A stretch of 64,000 bases of DNA from Bacillota bacterium (GTDB lineage: Bacteria; Bacillota; Clostridia; Peptostreptococcales; Acidaminobacteraceae). Below, piece by piece: positions 9,884 to 18,979 of this stretch; within the stretch, counting starts at the first letter, position 1; the number at the start of each line of letters is the position of its first letter. The notes under the pieces were generated by a model. It was not told the origin of the DNA and did not search any database. It worked only from the letters and a program-made list of their open reading frames with translations. The translations under genes were made by a program, and so were the position numbers. Where the stretch lies: the NCBI GenBank assembly GCA_025210655.1, contig JAOARG010000048.1, positions 1-64,000 of the forward strand, given 5' to 3'.

Positions 9884-10993
9884 CTATTGTTTTGGTATTC
9901 TTACTGCACTTACTAAATAAATATAATTTTCATTGTCCAGAGGTTTTATTATACATGGACTGACACTTGATGATAATTCAAGAATAACTTCTTCTGAATC
10001 AATAACCTTAAGAGCATCTATTAAATACTTAGGATTAAATCCAATTATCAAGTCATCACCTTCAAGGTTTATTTTTACATCTTCATTTACACTTCCAATT
10101 TCAACATTTGAACTTATATTCATAAAATCATCTTTAATTGAAATTTTGATTGAAGTATTTCTTCCTTCTCTAGCTACAAGGGAAGCTCTTTCAATACTAT
10201 TTAATAATTCATTAGTATTTACTACTACTTTCGATTTATACTCTTTAGGAATCATTTGAGAGTATTTAATAAACTCTCCTTCTAATAATCTCGATACAAC
10301 TTTAATATCATCAAAATTAAACATTATATGTTTTTCAGATATATTTATTTTAATATCATCACTATTTTCTATTCCAGATATAATTTTAGATACTTCACTT
10401 AATGTTTTAGCAGGAATAATTGCACTATTGTTATCAGTTCCTACTATATTGGCCATTCTAATTGCTAATCTATATCCATCAAGAGCTACCATTGAAATCA
10501 TACCATCTTCAATTTTCATAAGAGTACCCGTAAGAATCGGTCTAGTATCTCCAGTAGCAGTTGCAAATATAGTCTGTCTTATCATATTTTTTAAAAGTTC
10601 TCTATTCATTGAAATTGTATTAGATTCATCAACTTCAGGAAGTAGAGGAAACTCATCTGGTAATTGTCCAACTAACTCAAATTTTGAATAATTACAATTG
10701 ATATGAACATTATTATTATCATCTACAAATATCTCAACTGTATCTCCAGGAAGTTTTCTAATTATTTCTCCAAATAATTTGGAACTTACAACTATAGCTC
10801 CTTCTTCCTCTATTTCAGTATCAATATGATTTTCTATACCTATATTTAAATCATTACCTGTAAGAGTTAATTTATTAGAAGCTGCTTTAATCATGATTCC
10901 TTTTAATATTGGCATAGTAGTTTTTGATGATACAGCTTTCTGAACAATATTAACCCCGTTAATTAAATCATGGGTATTACATCTAATTTTCAT
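9884..10993 (-). CDS. dnaN: DNA polymerase III sliding clamp (beta subunit)
   Basis: This 369-residue processivity clamp forms the ring that tethers DNA polymerase to the template. The N-terminal MKIRCNTHDLINGVNIVQKAV and the repeated three-domain beta-clamp fold are recognisable, and the protein ends in SAVRIPKQ. The AAGGGG ribosome-binding site is separated from the ATG by a perfect DnaA box that overlaps the start codon, so DnaA bound there could affect dnaN expression. Confidence 0.96.
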   Translation of the reverse strand: MKIRCNTHDLINGVNIVQKAVSSKTTMPILKGIMIKAASNKLTLTGNDLNIGIENHIDTEIEEEGAIVVSSKLFGEIIRKLPGDTVEIFVDDNNNVHINCNYSKFELVGQLPDEFPLLPEVDESNTISMNRELLKNMIRQTIFATATGDTRPILTGTLMKIEDGMISMVALDGYRLAIRMANIVGTDNNSAIIPAKTLSEVSKIISGIENSDDIKINISEKHIMFNFDDIKVVSRLLEGEFIKYSQMIPKEYKSKVVVNTNELLNSIERASLVAREGRNTSIKISIKDDFMNISSNVEIGSVNEDVKINLEGDDLIIGFNPKYLIDALKVIDSEEVILELSSSVSPCIIKPLDNENYIYLVSAVRIPKQ

Positions 10994-11255
10994 GTGGATA
11001 ACATCCCCTTTATCACTTGTACTTTCTGTTTCTAGGCTTATATATAAATAATATAGAGTATTTAGTAATAGTAGTAGGCACTGTAGATAATGTTAATAAG
11101 CATTCCTCTTGTTGATAAATCAATAATTAGACCTTGTTATTAACATGTTGATAACTTATGATAAATTTCTTATTTATTAACATAGTGAAGAAATAAATTA
11201 AATATCATATTATCAACAGTGAAGCAAAAAGTTATCTACGTTGATATGTGGATTA
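10993..11255. other. oriC: oriC, unwinding part: DnaA boxes and DnaA-trios between dnaA and dnaN
   Basis: There is no coding sequence in this gap. DnaA boxes (consensus TTATCCACA) occur at 10993-11001 (perfect, minus), 11082-11090 (TTATCTACA, minus), 11091-11099 (TTATTAACA, minus), 11110-11118, 11146-11154 and 11210-11218 (all TTATCAACA), and 11247-11255 (TAATCCACA, minus). Next to the 11082 box lies GTGCC, then five 3-base units TAG-TAA-TAG-TAG-TAG (11063-11077), then an AT-only stretch (11041-11056). This order (box, short GC patch, DnaA-trios, AT-rich tract) matches the B. subtilis unwinding element in the equivalent place. Confidence 0.75.
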
Positions 11256-11291
11256 ATTACTAAATAGTTATGAAAAATCTATTTTGTTCAA

Positions 11292-12617
11292 CTATTCACC
11301 TTGAATTTCTTTTTTGATTAGCTCAACTCTTTCTTTTAAAGAGCTATTTTCATCGATATCCCTAGAAATTTTGTCATATGCATGTATTACTGTAGTATGA
11401 TCTCTTCCTCCAAACTCTTCTCCGATTTTTGGTAAAGACAGATCAGTAAGCTCTCTACATAAAAACATTGCTATTTGTCTAGGATAAGAGATGGATCTAG
11501 TTCTTCTCTTAGAATCAAAATCAGAAACATTAACATTATGATACTTAGCAACAACGTTTTTTATTATATCTACTGTTACAGCTTTAGGTTTTGTTGCTGT
11601 AATTATATCCTTAAGAGCTTCTTTAGATAAATCTACTGATATTTCCCTTTTAGTAAGTGATGAAAAAGCAATTATTCTTGTAAGTGCTCCCTCAAGCTCT
11701 CTAATATTGGATTTAATATGAGTAGCAATAAATTCGAATACATCATTATCAATTATGATTTCTTCTTTTTCAGCTTTCTTTCTAAGAATAGCTATTCTAG
11801 TTTCAAAATCAGGTGCTTGAATATCCGTTATTAGACCCCATTCGAATCTAGATCTTAAACGATCTTCAAGTGTAGGTATCTCCTTTGGAGGTCTATCACT
11901 TGAAACTATAATCTGCTTGTTTTCTTCATGAAGAGCATTAAAAGTATGGAAGAACTCTTCTTGAGTACGTTCCTTACCTGCAATAAATTGAATATCATCT
12001 ACAAGTAACACGTCTACATTACGATACTTGTTTCTGAATTCTGTATTCTTATCATCCTTAATAGAATTGATTAGCTCATTGGTGAATTTTTCTGAAGAAA
12101 CATAAACGACCTTAGCATTAGGATTTTGGCCAAGTATATAATGACCAATGGCATGCATAAGGTGGGTTTTACCAAGTCCAACTCCTCCATAAATAAATAG
12201 AGGATTGTATGCCTTAGCTGGAGATTCAGCAACAGCTAAAGAAGCAGCGTGGGCAAAACGATTGCTATTTCCAATTACGAATTCTTCAAATACGTACTTA
12301 GGATTAAGCTTTGGAGTATCTAAATTATCAGTGTTATTAGCACTTTCCTTTTCATACTCCACCTTCTGGTTAACACCAGGTATAACAAAGTCGATTGTGT
12401 AATCCGTATCAGTAACCTGCTTAAGTGCATTCGAAATTAGGGATACATATCTGTTTTCTAGGATTTCCTTATTAAATTTATTAGGAACTGAAAGAATAAA
12501 TACATTATTGTTTATTCCCATTGGTTCTAGAGTTTTCAGCCATGTGTTGTAACTAACTTCAGTTAGTTCGGATTTTATTAAGTTCAAAGTTTTTTTCCAA
12601 ATTTCTTGAACAGTCAT
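11292..12617 (-). CDS. dnaA: chromosomal replication initiator DnaA
   Basis: This 441-residue AAA+ initiator binds DnaA boxes and melts the origin. Domain I is N-terminal (about 1-80), followed by a short linker. The AAA+ domain has Walker [10 protein letters not shown] (about 144-152) and Walker B LLVDDIQF. Domain IV carries the DnaA signature [15 protein letters not shown]. The ribosome-binding site is AGGAGG directly upstream of the ATG. The gene is flanked on both sides by DnaA-box clusters, indicating autoregulation as well as origin function. Confidence 0.98.
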   Translation of the reverse strand: MTVQEIWKKTLNLIKSELTEVSYNTWLKTLEPMGINNNVFILSVPNKFNKEILENRYVSLISNALKQVTDTDYTIDFVIPGVNQKVEYEKESANNTDNLDTPKLNPKYVFEEFVIGNSNRFAHAASLAVAESPAKAYNPLFIYGGVGLGKTHLMHAIGHYILGQNPNAKVVYVSSEKFTNELINSIKDDKNTEFRNKYRNVDVLLVDDIQFIAGKERTQEEFFHTFNALHEENKQIIVSSDRPPKEIPTLEDRLRSRFEWGLITDIQAPDFETRIAILRKKAEKEEIIIDNDVFEFIATHIKSNIRELEGALTRIIAFSSLTKREISVDLSKEALKDIITATKPKAVTVDIIKNVVAKYHNVNVSDFDSKRRTRSISYPRQIAMFLCRELTDLSLPKIGEEFGGRDHTTVIHAYDKISRDIDENSSLKERVELIKKEIQGE

Positions 12618-13060
12618 TGCAAACCTCCTAAAAAAATATAAGTATCCACAGGTTATATACAGAAAATGTGGATAACTAATTGAAAAAATTTAGAAATTGT
12701 ATAAAATTAGTTTATTAACAATAGAAATTATATTTTGTGGAAATAAATCTCTTGGTATCTTTTTACGGATGGAAATTAACAGAATGTGAATAAATATATT
12801 AAGATATTATATGATAAATACGAATGATTCAGTGGATTTATCCAGAAAAAGACCTAGATATCAACAGATTTATCCACAAAAGTGAATAAGTATTGATAAT
12901 ATGGATAAGTTATCAACTTATCAACATGTGTTATAATAATATCAAATTTAACAGTTGATTTCAATTTAAATAAAAAAATTATCCACAATTATTTTATGGT
13001 AAAATAAAAAAGCTATCCACATGGATAAAAATATGCTTATAAACAAGCAGAGAATATGTA
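12618..13060. other. oriC: oriC, upstream DnaA-box cluster
   Basis: This gene-free, AT-rich region lies between dnaA and rpmH. Perfect DnaA boxes are at 12667-12675 (minus), 12870-12878 (plus) and 12979-12987 (plus). One-mismatch or TTATCAACA-type boxes are at 12785-12793 (minus), 12838-12846, 12918-12926 and 13013-13021. Further degenerate copies occur at 12642-12650 and 12910-12918. Gene orientation switches from minus to plus across this region, as expected at the bidirectional origin. Confidence 0.88.
12936..12964 (-). promoter_or_regulatory. candidate dnaA promoter
   Basis: On the minus strand TTGAAA (12964-12959) and TATTAT (12941-12936) are spaced 17 bp apart within the DnaA-box field, about 320 bp upstream of dnaA. 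Two boxes lie just downstream, compatible with repression by DnaA. Other AT-rich promoters could be present here. Confidence 0.4.
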
Positions 13061-13232
13061 TTATAATGTAGAAAAAAAATTAAGGATAAGAAAAATCTTA
13101 TTTATCCATTGAAAATACAATATCTTGTAGGGGATGAAGACAATAATTATATATATGGTGTTTTTTTCGAAAAATGACTTGTAGATGAAAAAACCTTTCT
13201 ATTGATATAGTAGAGAAATACATATATTGTTC
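13061..13232. other. gene-free AT-rich stretch between oriC and the rpmH promoter
   Basis: There is no open frame of note here and no clear full DnaA box beyond the partial TTATCCATT at 13101-13109. It separates the DnaA-box field from the rpmH promoter. Confidence 0.5.
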
Positions 13233-13261
13233 TTGACAATGAAAGACATGCGGGATATAAT
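13233..13261 (+). promoter_or_regulatory. rpmH-rnpA operon promoter
   Basis: TTGACA (13233-13238) and TATAAT (13256-13261) are spaced 17 bp apart, a perfect sigma-A consensus. It starts the plus-strand operon rpmH-rnpA-yidD-yidC-jag. Confidence 0.85.
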
Positions 13262-13346
13262 TATTGAGCAGACTTTTTTGATAAAATGAGTGTATAGTGT
13301 ATTAAAATATATATAACTAAATAGCAATTAAGGAGGTGTATTATAA

Positions 13347-13481
13347 ATGAAAAGAACTTATCAGCCTAAGAAAAGACAGAGAAAAGTTGAGCATGGTTTC
13401 AGAAAGAGAATGAAAACTAAAGCGGGTAGAAATGTTTTAAAAAGACGTAGAAGAAGAGGAAGAAACAAGTTAGCTGCTTAA
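13347..13481 (+). CDS. rpmH: 50S ribosomal protein L34
   Basis: A 44-residue, very basic protein beginning [18 protein letters not shown] and ending RRGRNKLAA, the canonical L34 sequence. An AAGGAGG site lies 10 bases before the ATG. It is the first gene to the right of oriC, as in most bacteria. Confidence 0.98.
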   Translation: MKRTYQPKKRQRKVEHGFRKRMKTKAGRNVLKRRRRRGRNKLAA

Positions 13482-13509
13482 GACCGCAAGATTATGTGGT
13501 CTTTTTTTG
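13480..13509 (+). terminator. hairpin with T-run between rpmH and rnpA
   Basis: AAGACCGCA (13480-13488) pairs with TGTGGTCTT, with one G-U pair, and is followed by TTTTTT. It overlaps the rpmH stop codon. As an intrinsic terminator or attenuator it would make L34 mRNA far more abundant than rnpA, as their stoichiometry requires. Confidence 0.75.
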
Positions 13510-13536
13510 TAATTTTAAGGTTTTGGAGTGAATGAA

Positions 13537-13875
13537 TTGTCTAAAAACCAAGTATTGAGAAATAGTATACAATTTAATAATGTATACAGGAATGGTACAT
13601 CTATAGTTAATAGGAATTTGGTAATGTACTATTTAAAAAATGATTTGGGATACAATAGGTTAGGAATTTCGATAAGCAAAAAAGTTGGAAAAAGTGTTGT
13701 TAGAAACAGGGTAAGAAGATTGATAAGGGAAAATTATAGATTGAATGTAGGAAATCTTTTAGATGGCTATGATATTGTTATTGTATCAAGGGTCAGATCC
13801 AAGGATTCTGACTATCATGAGATAAATAAGGCCATGCTAAATCTATTTAGGAGATTTTCAAATAGAAGAAGGTAG
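13537..13875 (+). CDS. rnpA: ribonuclease P protein component
   Basis: This is the protein subunit of RNase P, which trims tRNA 5' leaders. The family core FNNVYRNGTS, LGISISKKVGKSVVRNRVRRLIRE is present; the RNxxRR motif is the RNA-binding signature. The TTG at 13537 is chosen because TTTGGAG lies about 9 bases upstream. A GTG at 13528 would overlap that site. It follows rpmH and overlaps functionally with yidD-yidC in one operon. Confidence 0.93.
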   Translation: MSKNQVLRNSIQFNNVYRNGTSIVNRNLVMYYLKNDLGYNRLGISISKKVGKSVVRNRVRRLIRENYRLNVGNLLDGYDIVIVSRVRSKDSDYHEINKAMLNLFRRFSNRRR

Positions 13876-13884
13876 AGGTTTTAT

Positions 13885-14094
13885 ATGAAGAAAATTTGTA
13901 TTTTCATGGTAAAGTTCTATCAGAAATATATTTCACCTTTGAAAAAACCAAGTTGTAGATTTTATCCGACTTGTTCTGAATATACTTTGCAAGCTTTAGA
14001 GAAATATGGAGCTTTTAAAGGAACTTATTTGGGATTAAAACGAATATTAAAGTGTCATCCTTTTCATTCAGGGGGATATGATCCCTTGAAATAG
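13885..14094 (+). CDS. yidD: membrane protein insertion efficiency factor YidD
   Basis: The 69-residue product has the family hallmarks [22 protein letters not shown] and a basic C-terminus with [11 protein letters not shown]. YidD is a small inner-face membrane protein that aids YidC-dependent insertion. It lies 9 bp after rnpA and 26 bp before yidC, as in most bacteria. Confidence 0.95.
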   Translation: MKKICIFMVKFYQKYISPLKKPSCRFYPTCSEYTLQALEKYGAFKGTYLGLKRILKCHPFHSGGYDPLK

Positions 14095-14120
14095 GAGAAT
14101 TATGTTAGGAGGATATTATT

Positions 14121-14834
14121 TTGATAAACAGCATAGCTATGTTTTTGGGAAATGTGCTGGGTACTGTATATGGCCTAATTGGTAATTACGGTGTTTCTAT
14201 AATCGTATTTACTTTATTAGTTAAAATAGTACTTATACCACTTTCAATTAGTCAGATTAGATCCACTAAGAATATGCAGGTAATTCAGCCTAAATTACAG
14301 GAATTACAAAAGAGATACAAAAATGATAAAGAGACATTACAAATAAAGACAATGGAGCTTTACAAAGAGTATAAGGTAAATCCTGTTGGAGGATGTCTTC
14401 CTATGCTTGTTCAGCTTCCTATCCTATTTGGTCTGTTCAGAGCATTAAGAGAACCTGCAACATATGTATTTGCAGCAAATCCAGCTTTAGCTGAAGTTGC
14501 TCAAAATACAGCATTTCTATGGGTAAAGAATCTGAGTATTCCTGATACTATGGCAAATATAATTGCTGGTCCAGCTATTATGTCTACTTTACCGGGATTG
14601 TTGCCGATTATTGCGGCTATAACAACGTATATTCAGATGGCTACAATGAGTCCTACTACTGGTAATGATTCAGGTCAGCCTAACTCTATGAAGACTATGC
14701 AATATGTGATGCCTTTCATGATTTTATTTATGGGTAGAAGTTTATCAGGTGGATTGATGATATATTGGACAGTGAGTAATGTTTTCCAAATGGCTCAGCA
14801 GTATTTGACAACAAAGCTGGCTAAGGGGGAGTAA
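14121..14834 (+). CDS. yidC: membrane protein insertase YidC/OxaA (SpoIIIJ type)
   Basis: A 237-residue short Gram-positive YidC without the large periplasmic domain. It has about five transmembrane segments, starting with a hydrophobic N-terminus, and the cytoplasmic loop SQIRSTKNMQVIQPKLQELQ; NPVGGCLPMLVQLPILFGLF is typical. The start is a TTG behind AGGAGG. There is no obvious lipobox cysteine near the N-terminus. It is followed directly by jag, its usual partner gene. Confidence 0.95.
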   Translation: MINSIAMFLGNVLGTVYGLIGNYGVSIIVFTLLVKIVLIPLSISQIRSTKNMQVIQPKLQELQKRYKNDKETLQIKTMELYKEYKVNPVGGCLPMLVQLPILFGLFRALREPATYVFAANPALAEVAQNTAFLWVKNLSIPDTMANIIAGPAIMSTLPGLLPIIAAITTYIQMATMSPTTGNDSGQPNSMKTMQYVMPFMILFMGRSLSGGLMIYWTVSNVFQMAQQYLTTKLAKGE

Positions 14835-14835
14835 T

Positions 14836-15453
14836 ATGAAAACTTTAGAGATTACTGGTAAAACTGTTGAAAGTGCTATAGATGCTGCTTTGATGCAGTT
14901 AAATACTACTATTGATAAAGTAGATGTAGAGATTCTTGAAAATGCTTCAAAGGGATTTTTAGGATTTGGTGCAAAAGAAGCTAGAGTTAAAGTAGTACTT
15001 AAAGAAGACTCTGAAGATATTGCTAGGGAATTTCTAATGAATATTTTCAAGCAGATGAATATTGAAGCAGAGCTTACAATAGAAGTTAAAAAGGAAGGCC
15101 TATTTATTAATATTGTTGGAAAGCATATGGCTATATTAATAGGTAAAAGAGGTCAAACTCTGGATTCACTTCAGTATCTTGTAAGTCTTGTTGTAAACAA
15201 GAACAGGGATGATTATTTAAGAGTTGTTCTTGATACTGAAAATTACAGAAAAAAGAGAGAAGAAACATTAATAAAGTTGGCTAATAAATTGGCATACAAG
15301 GTTAAGAAGTACAGAAAAAGTGTTGTACTTGAGCCAATGAACCCTTATGAAAGAAGAATTATTCATTCGGCTGTTCAGAATAATGAGTTTGTCAATACAA
15401 GAAGTGAGGGTGAAGAACCTTATAGAAAGGTTGTTTTATACCTTAACAAGTAG
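14836..15453 (+). CDS. jag: RNA-binding protein Jag/KhpB
   Basis: The 205-residue product has an N-terminal Jag_N domain (about 1-50, KGFLGFGAKEARV), a KH domain (about 80-130, IGKRGQTLDSLQYLV) and an R3H domain (about 140-205, MNPYERRIIHSAVQ). KhpB with KhpA binds small RNAs and influences cell elongation. The gene starts 1 bp after the yidC stop, so translation is coupled. Confidence 0.95.
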   Translation: MKTLEITGKTVESAIDAALMQLNTTIDKVDVEILENASKGFLGFGAKEARVKVVLKEDSEDIAREFLMNIFKQMNIEAELTIEVKKEGLFINIVGKHMAILIGKRGQTLDSLQYLVSLVVNKNRDDYLRVVLDTENYRKKREETLIKLANKLAYKVKKYRKSVVLEPMNPYERRIIHSAVQNNEFVNTRSEGEEPYRKVVLYLNK

Positions 15454-15479
15454 TCACTATATTGAATATTAGAAGATTA

Positions 15480-15657
15480 AAGGGGTTGTATGATGAATAC
15501 ATCCCCTTAGTTGCATTTTATATGCTTGCCTGAAATTGCCTAATCTAATCTAATAATTGAAATTTATTTATATAAATATTGGTTGTATTAGGCAAATTTA
15601 GGAGCCTATAAATATTACGAAGTGTTTGCTTCGAGGTTGTATCATTGATACAGCCTC
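15480..15657 (+). other. hairpins between jag and mnmE, the last a probable terminator
   Basis: There is no gene here. The first hairpin is AAGGGG (15480-15485)/CCCCTT (15503-15508). A long-range repeat TTGCCTAAT (15536-15544)/ATTAGGCAA (15587-15595) encloses an AT-rich loop. CGAAG (15618-15622)/CTTCG (15629-15633) is next. The last, GAGG (15633-15636)...CCTC (15654-15657), has internal TGTATC/GATACA and is followed by TTTG. The first and last hairpins share GGTTGTAT and look related. Confidence 0.5.
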
Positions 15658-15692
15658 TTTGTGCGTAAACTATGATAATGAGGTGAAAAATT

Positions 15693-17069
15693 GTGAATTA
15701 TGATACTATAACGGCCATATGTACTGCTCAAGGAGAAGGTGCAATTGGTATAATCAGATTAAGTGGTGAAGAGTCAGTAGAAATAACAGATAAGATATTT
15801 AAAACTCCAAACGGTAGAAAGATAAAAGAGTATGGGGATAGAAAACTAATTTATGGTCATGTATATGATGGAGAAAAGATGATCGATGAAGTCCTTGTAG
15901 CATATATGAAAGGACCAAAATCATATACTTGTGAAGATGTTATTGAGATTAATTGTCATGGTGGAATTGTTCCACTACAGAGAATACTAAAACTTGTACT
16001 AAAAACTGGTGCTAGAATGGCTGAACCAGGGGAGTTCACAAAGAGAGCTTTTCTTAATGGTAGGCTAGACCTTGCTCAAGCTGAATCAGTTATGGATCTA
16101 GTAAGTGCAAAAACAACAAAAGGATTTGATCTTGCACTGGATCAATTGGAAGGTAATTTATCTAAAAAGGTAAACCATATAAGGGAAGACTTGCTAAAGA
16201 CAATAGCCCACATAGAAGTTTGCATTGATTATCCTGAGGAAGATATTGAAGATATGACATATGAGGAGATTGGAAAATCATTTTCAGATGTAAAAGAAGG
16301 GATTGGAAAACTTCTTAAATCTTCAGAGACAGGAAAAATAATGAGAGATGGACTTAAAACGGTAATTGTAGGTCGTCCAAACGTTGGAAAATCATCTCTT
16401 CTTAATGCTATATTAAGAGAGAATAGAGCAATAGTTACAGATGTACCTGGTACAACTAGGGATGTAATAGAGGAATTTATAAGTATTAAAGGTGTGCCAT
16501 TAAAAATTGTGGATACAGCCGGTATAAGAGAGACTGAAGATCTTGTTGAAAAAATAGGTGTTGAGAAATCTAAGGAATTTTTTAATAAGGCAGATCTAAT
16601 TATACTTGTACTTAATATGTCTGAAGAGTTAACAAAGGAAGATGAAAAATTAATTTCATTAATCAAGGAAAGAGAAGTAATAGTTATATTAAATAAGTCA
16701 GACCTTGAGCCAAAGTTAAGTCAAGAGCATTTGCAAGAAGTAGTGGGAAGCAAGAAGATAATCAAGACTTCTATCATGAATGAGTCTGGACTTGAGGAAA
16801 TAGAAGACACTATACTTGAAATGGTTTACGGTGGAAAGTTAAAAAGTGATGATAATTCCATGGTTACAAATGTAAGACATATTGATACTTTAGAAAAAGC
16901 TCATAAATCAATAAGTGATGCACTTGATGCGGTTAAGCAAGGACTAGCATATGATTTTATAGAGGTAGATATGAAAAATTGTTATGATTATCTTGGTGAG
17001 ATAATTGGTGAAACAGTAGAAGATGATTTAATTGATAAGATATTTAGTAATTTCTGCTTAGGAAAATAA
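15693..17069 (+). CDS. mnmE: tRNA uridine-5-carboxymethylaminomethyl modification GTPase MnmE
   Basis: This 458-residue protein works with MnmG to modify U34 of tRNAs. It has an N-terminal folate-binding domain ([22 protein letters not shown]), a helical domain, and a G domain with G1 [12 protein letters not shown]3 DTAGIRET and G4 NKSD. It ends in CLGK, the family CxGK tail that acts in catalysis. It starts at GTG with GAGGTG upstream, and mnmG follows 16-19 bp later. Confidence 0.97.
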   Translation: MNYDTITAICTAQGEGAIGIIRLSGEESVEITDKIFKTPNGRKIKEYGDRKLIYGHVYDGEKMIDEVLVAYMKGPKSYTCEDVIEINCHGGIVPLQRILKLVLKTGARMAEPGEFTKRAFLNGRLDLAQAESVMDLVSAKTTKGFDLALDQLEGNLSKKVNHIREDLLKTIAHIEVCIDYPEEDIEDMTYEEIGKSFSDVKEGIGKLLKSSETGKIMRDGLKTVIVGRPNVGKSSLLNAILRENRAIVTDVPGTTRDVIEEFISIKGVPLKIVDTAGIRETEDLVEKIGVEKSKEFFNKADLIILVLNMSEELTKEDEKLISLIKEREVIVILNKSDLEPKLSQEHLQEVVGSKKIIKTSIMNESGLEEIEDTILEMVYGGKLKSDDNSMVTNVRHIDTLEKAHKSISDALDAVKQGLAYDFIEVDMKNCYDYLGEIIGETVEDDLIDKIFSNFCLGK

Positions 17070-17088
17070 GTTTTTGGAGGTTAGTATG

Positions 17089-18978
17089 ATGGAAAAATTT
17101 AATGCTGGCTCTTATGACGTAGTTGTTATTGGAGCAGGACATGCAGGGTGTGAGGCGGCATTAGCTTCAGCTAGACTTGGTTCAAAGACTCTGTTACTTA
17201 GTATAAATTTAGATTCAGTAGCTATGATGCCCTGTAATCCTTCAATCGGAGGTACAGGTAAGGGTCACTTAGTTAGAGAGATAGATGCACTTGGTGGTGA
17301 AATGGGACTAAATATTGATAAGGCTTTTATTCAAAGCAGGATGCTTAATCATTCAAAGGGACCAGCAGTACATTCATTAAGAGCTCAAGCTGATAAATCC
17401 CTGTATCATAGAGAAATGAAGAAGGTTATTGAAAATCAAGAAAACCTGTTTCTTAAGCAGGGAGAAATAACTGAAATATTAGTTGAAAATGATGAAATAA
17501 AAGGTGTTGTTACTGCTATTGGTGCAGTGTATGATGCTAAGGCAGTAATATTAGCAACTGGAACATACTTAGGTGGTAAAATATTCATAGGTAGTTCTGT
17601 ATTTCAGAGTGGGCCAAATGGTTTAGCTCCAGCACTTAAACTTACTGAGAGCTTAAAGAATCTTGGAATTAATATGACAAGATTTAAAACTGGAACACCT
17701 GCAAGGGTCAATTCTAGAACTTTAAATTATGACAAAATGTCTGAAGAAAATGGTGATGACGAAATAGTTCCATTTTCATTTATGAATGAAAATCTTGAAA
17801 TAGAGCAAATTCCGTGTTGGTTAACTTATACAAATGAAGAAACACATAAAATAATTATTGATAATATGCATAGATCACCTATGTTTAGTGGTGAAATAGA
17901 GGGAGTAGGACCAAGATATTGTCCTTCAATAGAAACTAAAATCGTAAGATTTGAAGACAGACCAAGACATCAGCTTTTTATTGAGCCAGAAGGAACAGAA
18001 ACAAATGAGATGTATGTACAAGGGATGTCAACAAGTTTACCGGAGGATGTTCAAATTAAATTTATGCAAACAATTCCAGGAATGGAAAATGTTGAAGTGA
18101 TGAGACCTGCATATGCTATAGAATATGATTGTATAGATCCTACTCAGTTGAAGTTATCTTTGGAATTTAAAAATGTTCCATATTTATTCTCAGCTGGTCA
18201 ATTCAATGGTTCATCGGGATATGAAGAAGCAGCTGCACAGGGTCTTATTGCAGGTATTAATGCCCATAGAAAAATTAATGGACAAGAAGAATTTATTCTA
18301 GATAGATCTCAAGGTTATATAGGGGTACTTATTGATGACCTAGTTATAAAGGGAACTGATGAACCTTATAGAATGATGACTTCAAGGGCAGAGTATAGAT
18401 TAATATTAAGACAAGATAATGCTGATCTTAGATTAACAGAGATGTCTTATAACATGGGACTTGCAAGTGAGGAAAGATATCAGAGACTTGTGGAGAAGAA
18501 AGAACTTATAGATAAAGAGATGGAGAGACTTAAAACTACTAAGTTTAAGCCAGATCAGATAAATGTAGTAATGGAAATGTGTGGATCTACTCCAACTAAA
18601 AATGGTATGTCCTTATATGAAATTTTAAAGAGACCTGAACTGTCTTATAAAGCTGTTGAGGAAATGGATACAAATAGACCTGATCATAGAAAAGATGTAT
18701 TTAAACAATGTGAAGTAGAAATTAAATATGAAGGATATATTAAGAAGCAATTAATTCAAATTGAGAAGTTTAAGTCACTTGAGCAGAAGAGACTTGATAA
18801 GACTATTGATTACTCGACAATAGATGGTTTAAGAATAGAAGCTAGACAAAAACTAGATGAAATCAAACCGACATCAATTGGACAAGCTTCAAGAATTTCT
18901 GGAGTTTCTCCAGCTGATATTTCTGTTCTTATGATATACTTAGAGCAGCAAAGGAGAAAGAGAAGGGAAGAGAAGTAG
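17089..18978 (+). CDS. mnmG: tRNA uridine-5-carboxymethylaminomethyl modification FAD enzyme MnmG
   Basis: MnmG (GidA) is the FAD partner of MnmE. The dinucleotide-binding motif [15 protein letters not shown] is N-terminal. Family segments [25 protein letters not shown] and ATGTYLGG follow, and the helical C-terminus ends at about 629 residues. The ATG at 17089 has GGAGG 8 bases upstream; ATG 17086 is an alternative. The rsmG start lies 1 bp after the stop. Confidence 0.97.
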   Translation: MEKFNAGSYDVVVIGAGHAGCEAALASARLGSKTLLLSINLDSVAMMPCNPSIGGTGKGHLVREIDALGGEMGLNIDKAFIQSRMLNHSKGPAVHSLRAQADKSLYHREMKKVIENQENLFLKQGEITEILVENDEIKGVVTAIGAVYDAKAVILATGTYLGGKIFIGSSVFQSGPNGLAPALKLTESLKNLGINMTRFKTGTPARVNSRTLNYDKMSEENGDDEIVPFSFMNENLEIEQIPCWLTYTNEETHKIIIDNMHRSPMFSGEIEGVGPRYCPSIETKIVRFEDRPRHQLFIEPEGTETNEMYVQGMSTSLPEDVQIKFMQTIPGMENVEVMRPAYAIEYDCIDPTQLKLSLEFKNVPYLFSAGQFNGSSGYEEAAAQGLIAGINAHRKINGQEEFILDRSQGYIGVLIDDLVIKGTDEPYRMMTSRAEYRLILRQDNADLRLTEMSYNMGLASEERYQRLVEKKELIDKEMERLKTTKFKPDQINVVMEMCGSTPTKNGMSLYEILKRPELSYKAVEEMDTNRPDHRKDVFKQCEVEIKYEGYIKKQLIQIEKFKSLEQKRLDKTIDYSTIDGLRIEARQKLDEIKPTSIGQASRISGVSPADISVLMIYLEQQRRKRREEK

Positions 18979-18979
18979 T

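Noticed and set aside
16229-16666. Long open frame on the minus strand opposite mnmE
   Set aside because: Shadow of mnmE: no start signal, and the peptide is the usual serine-rich antisense product.
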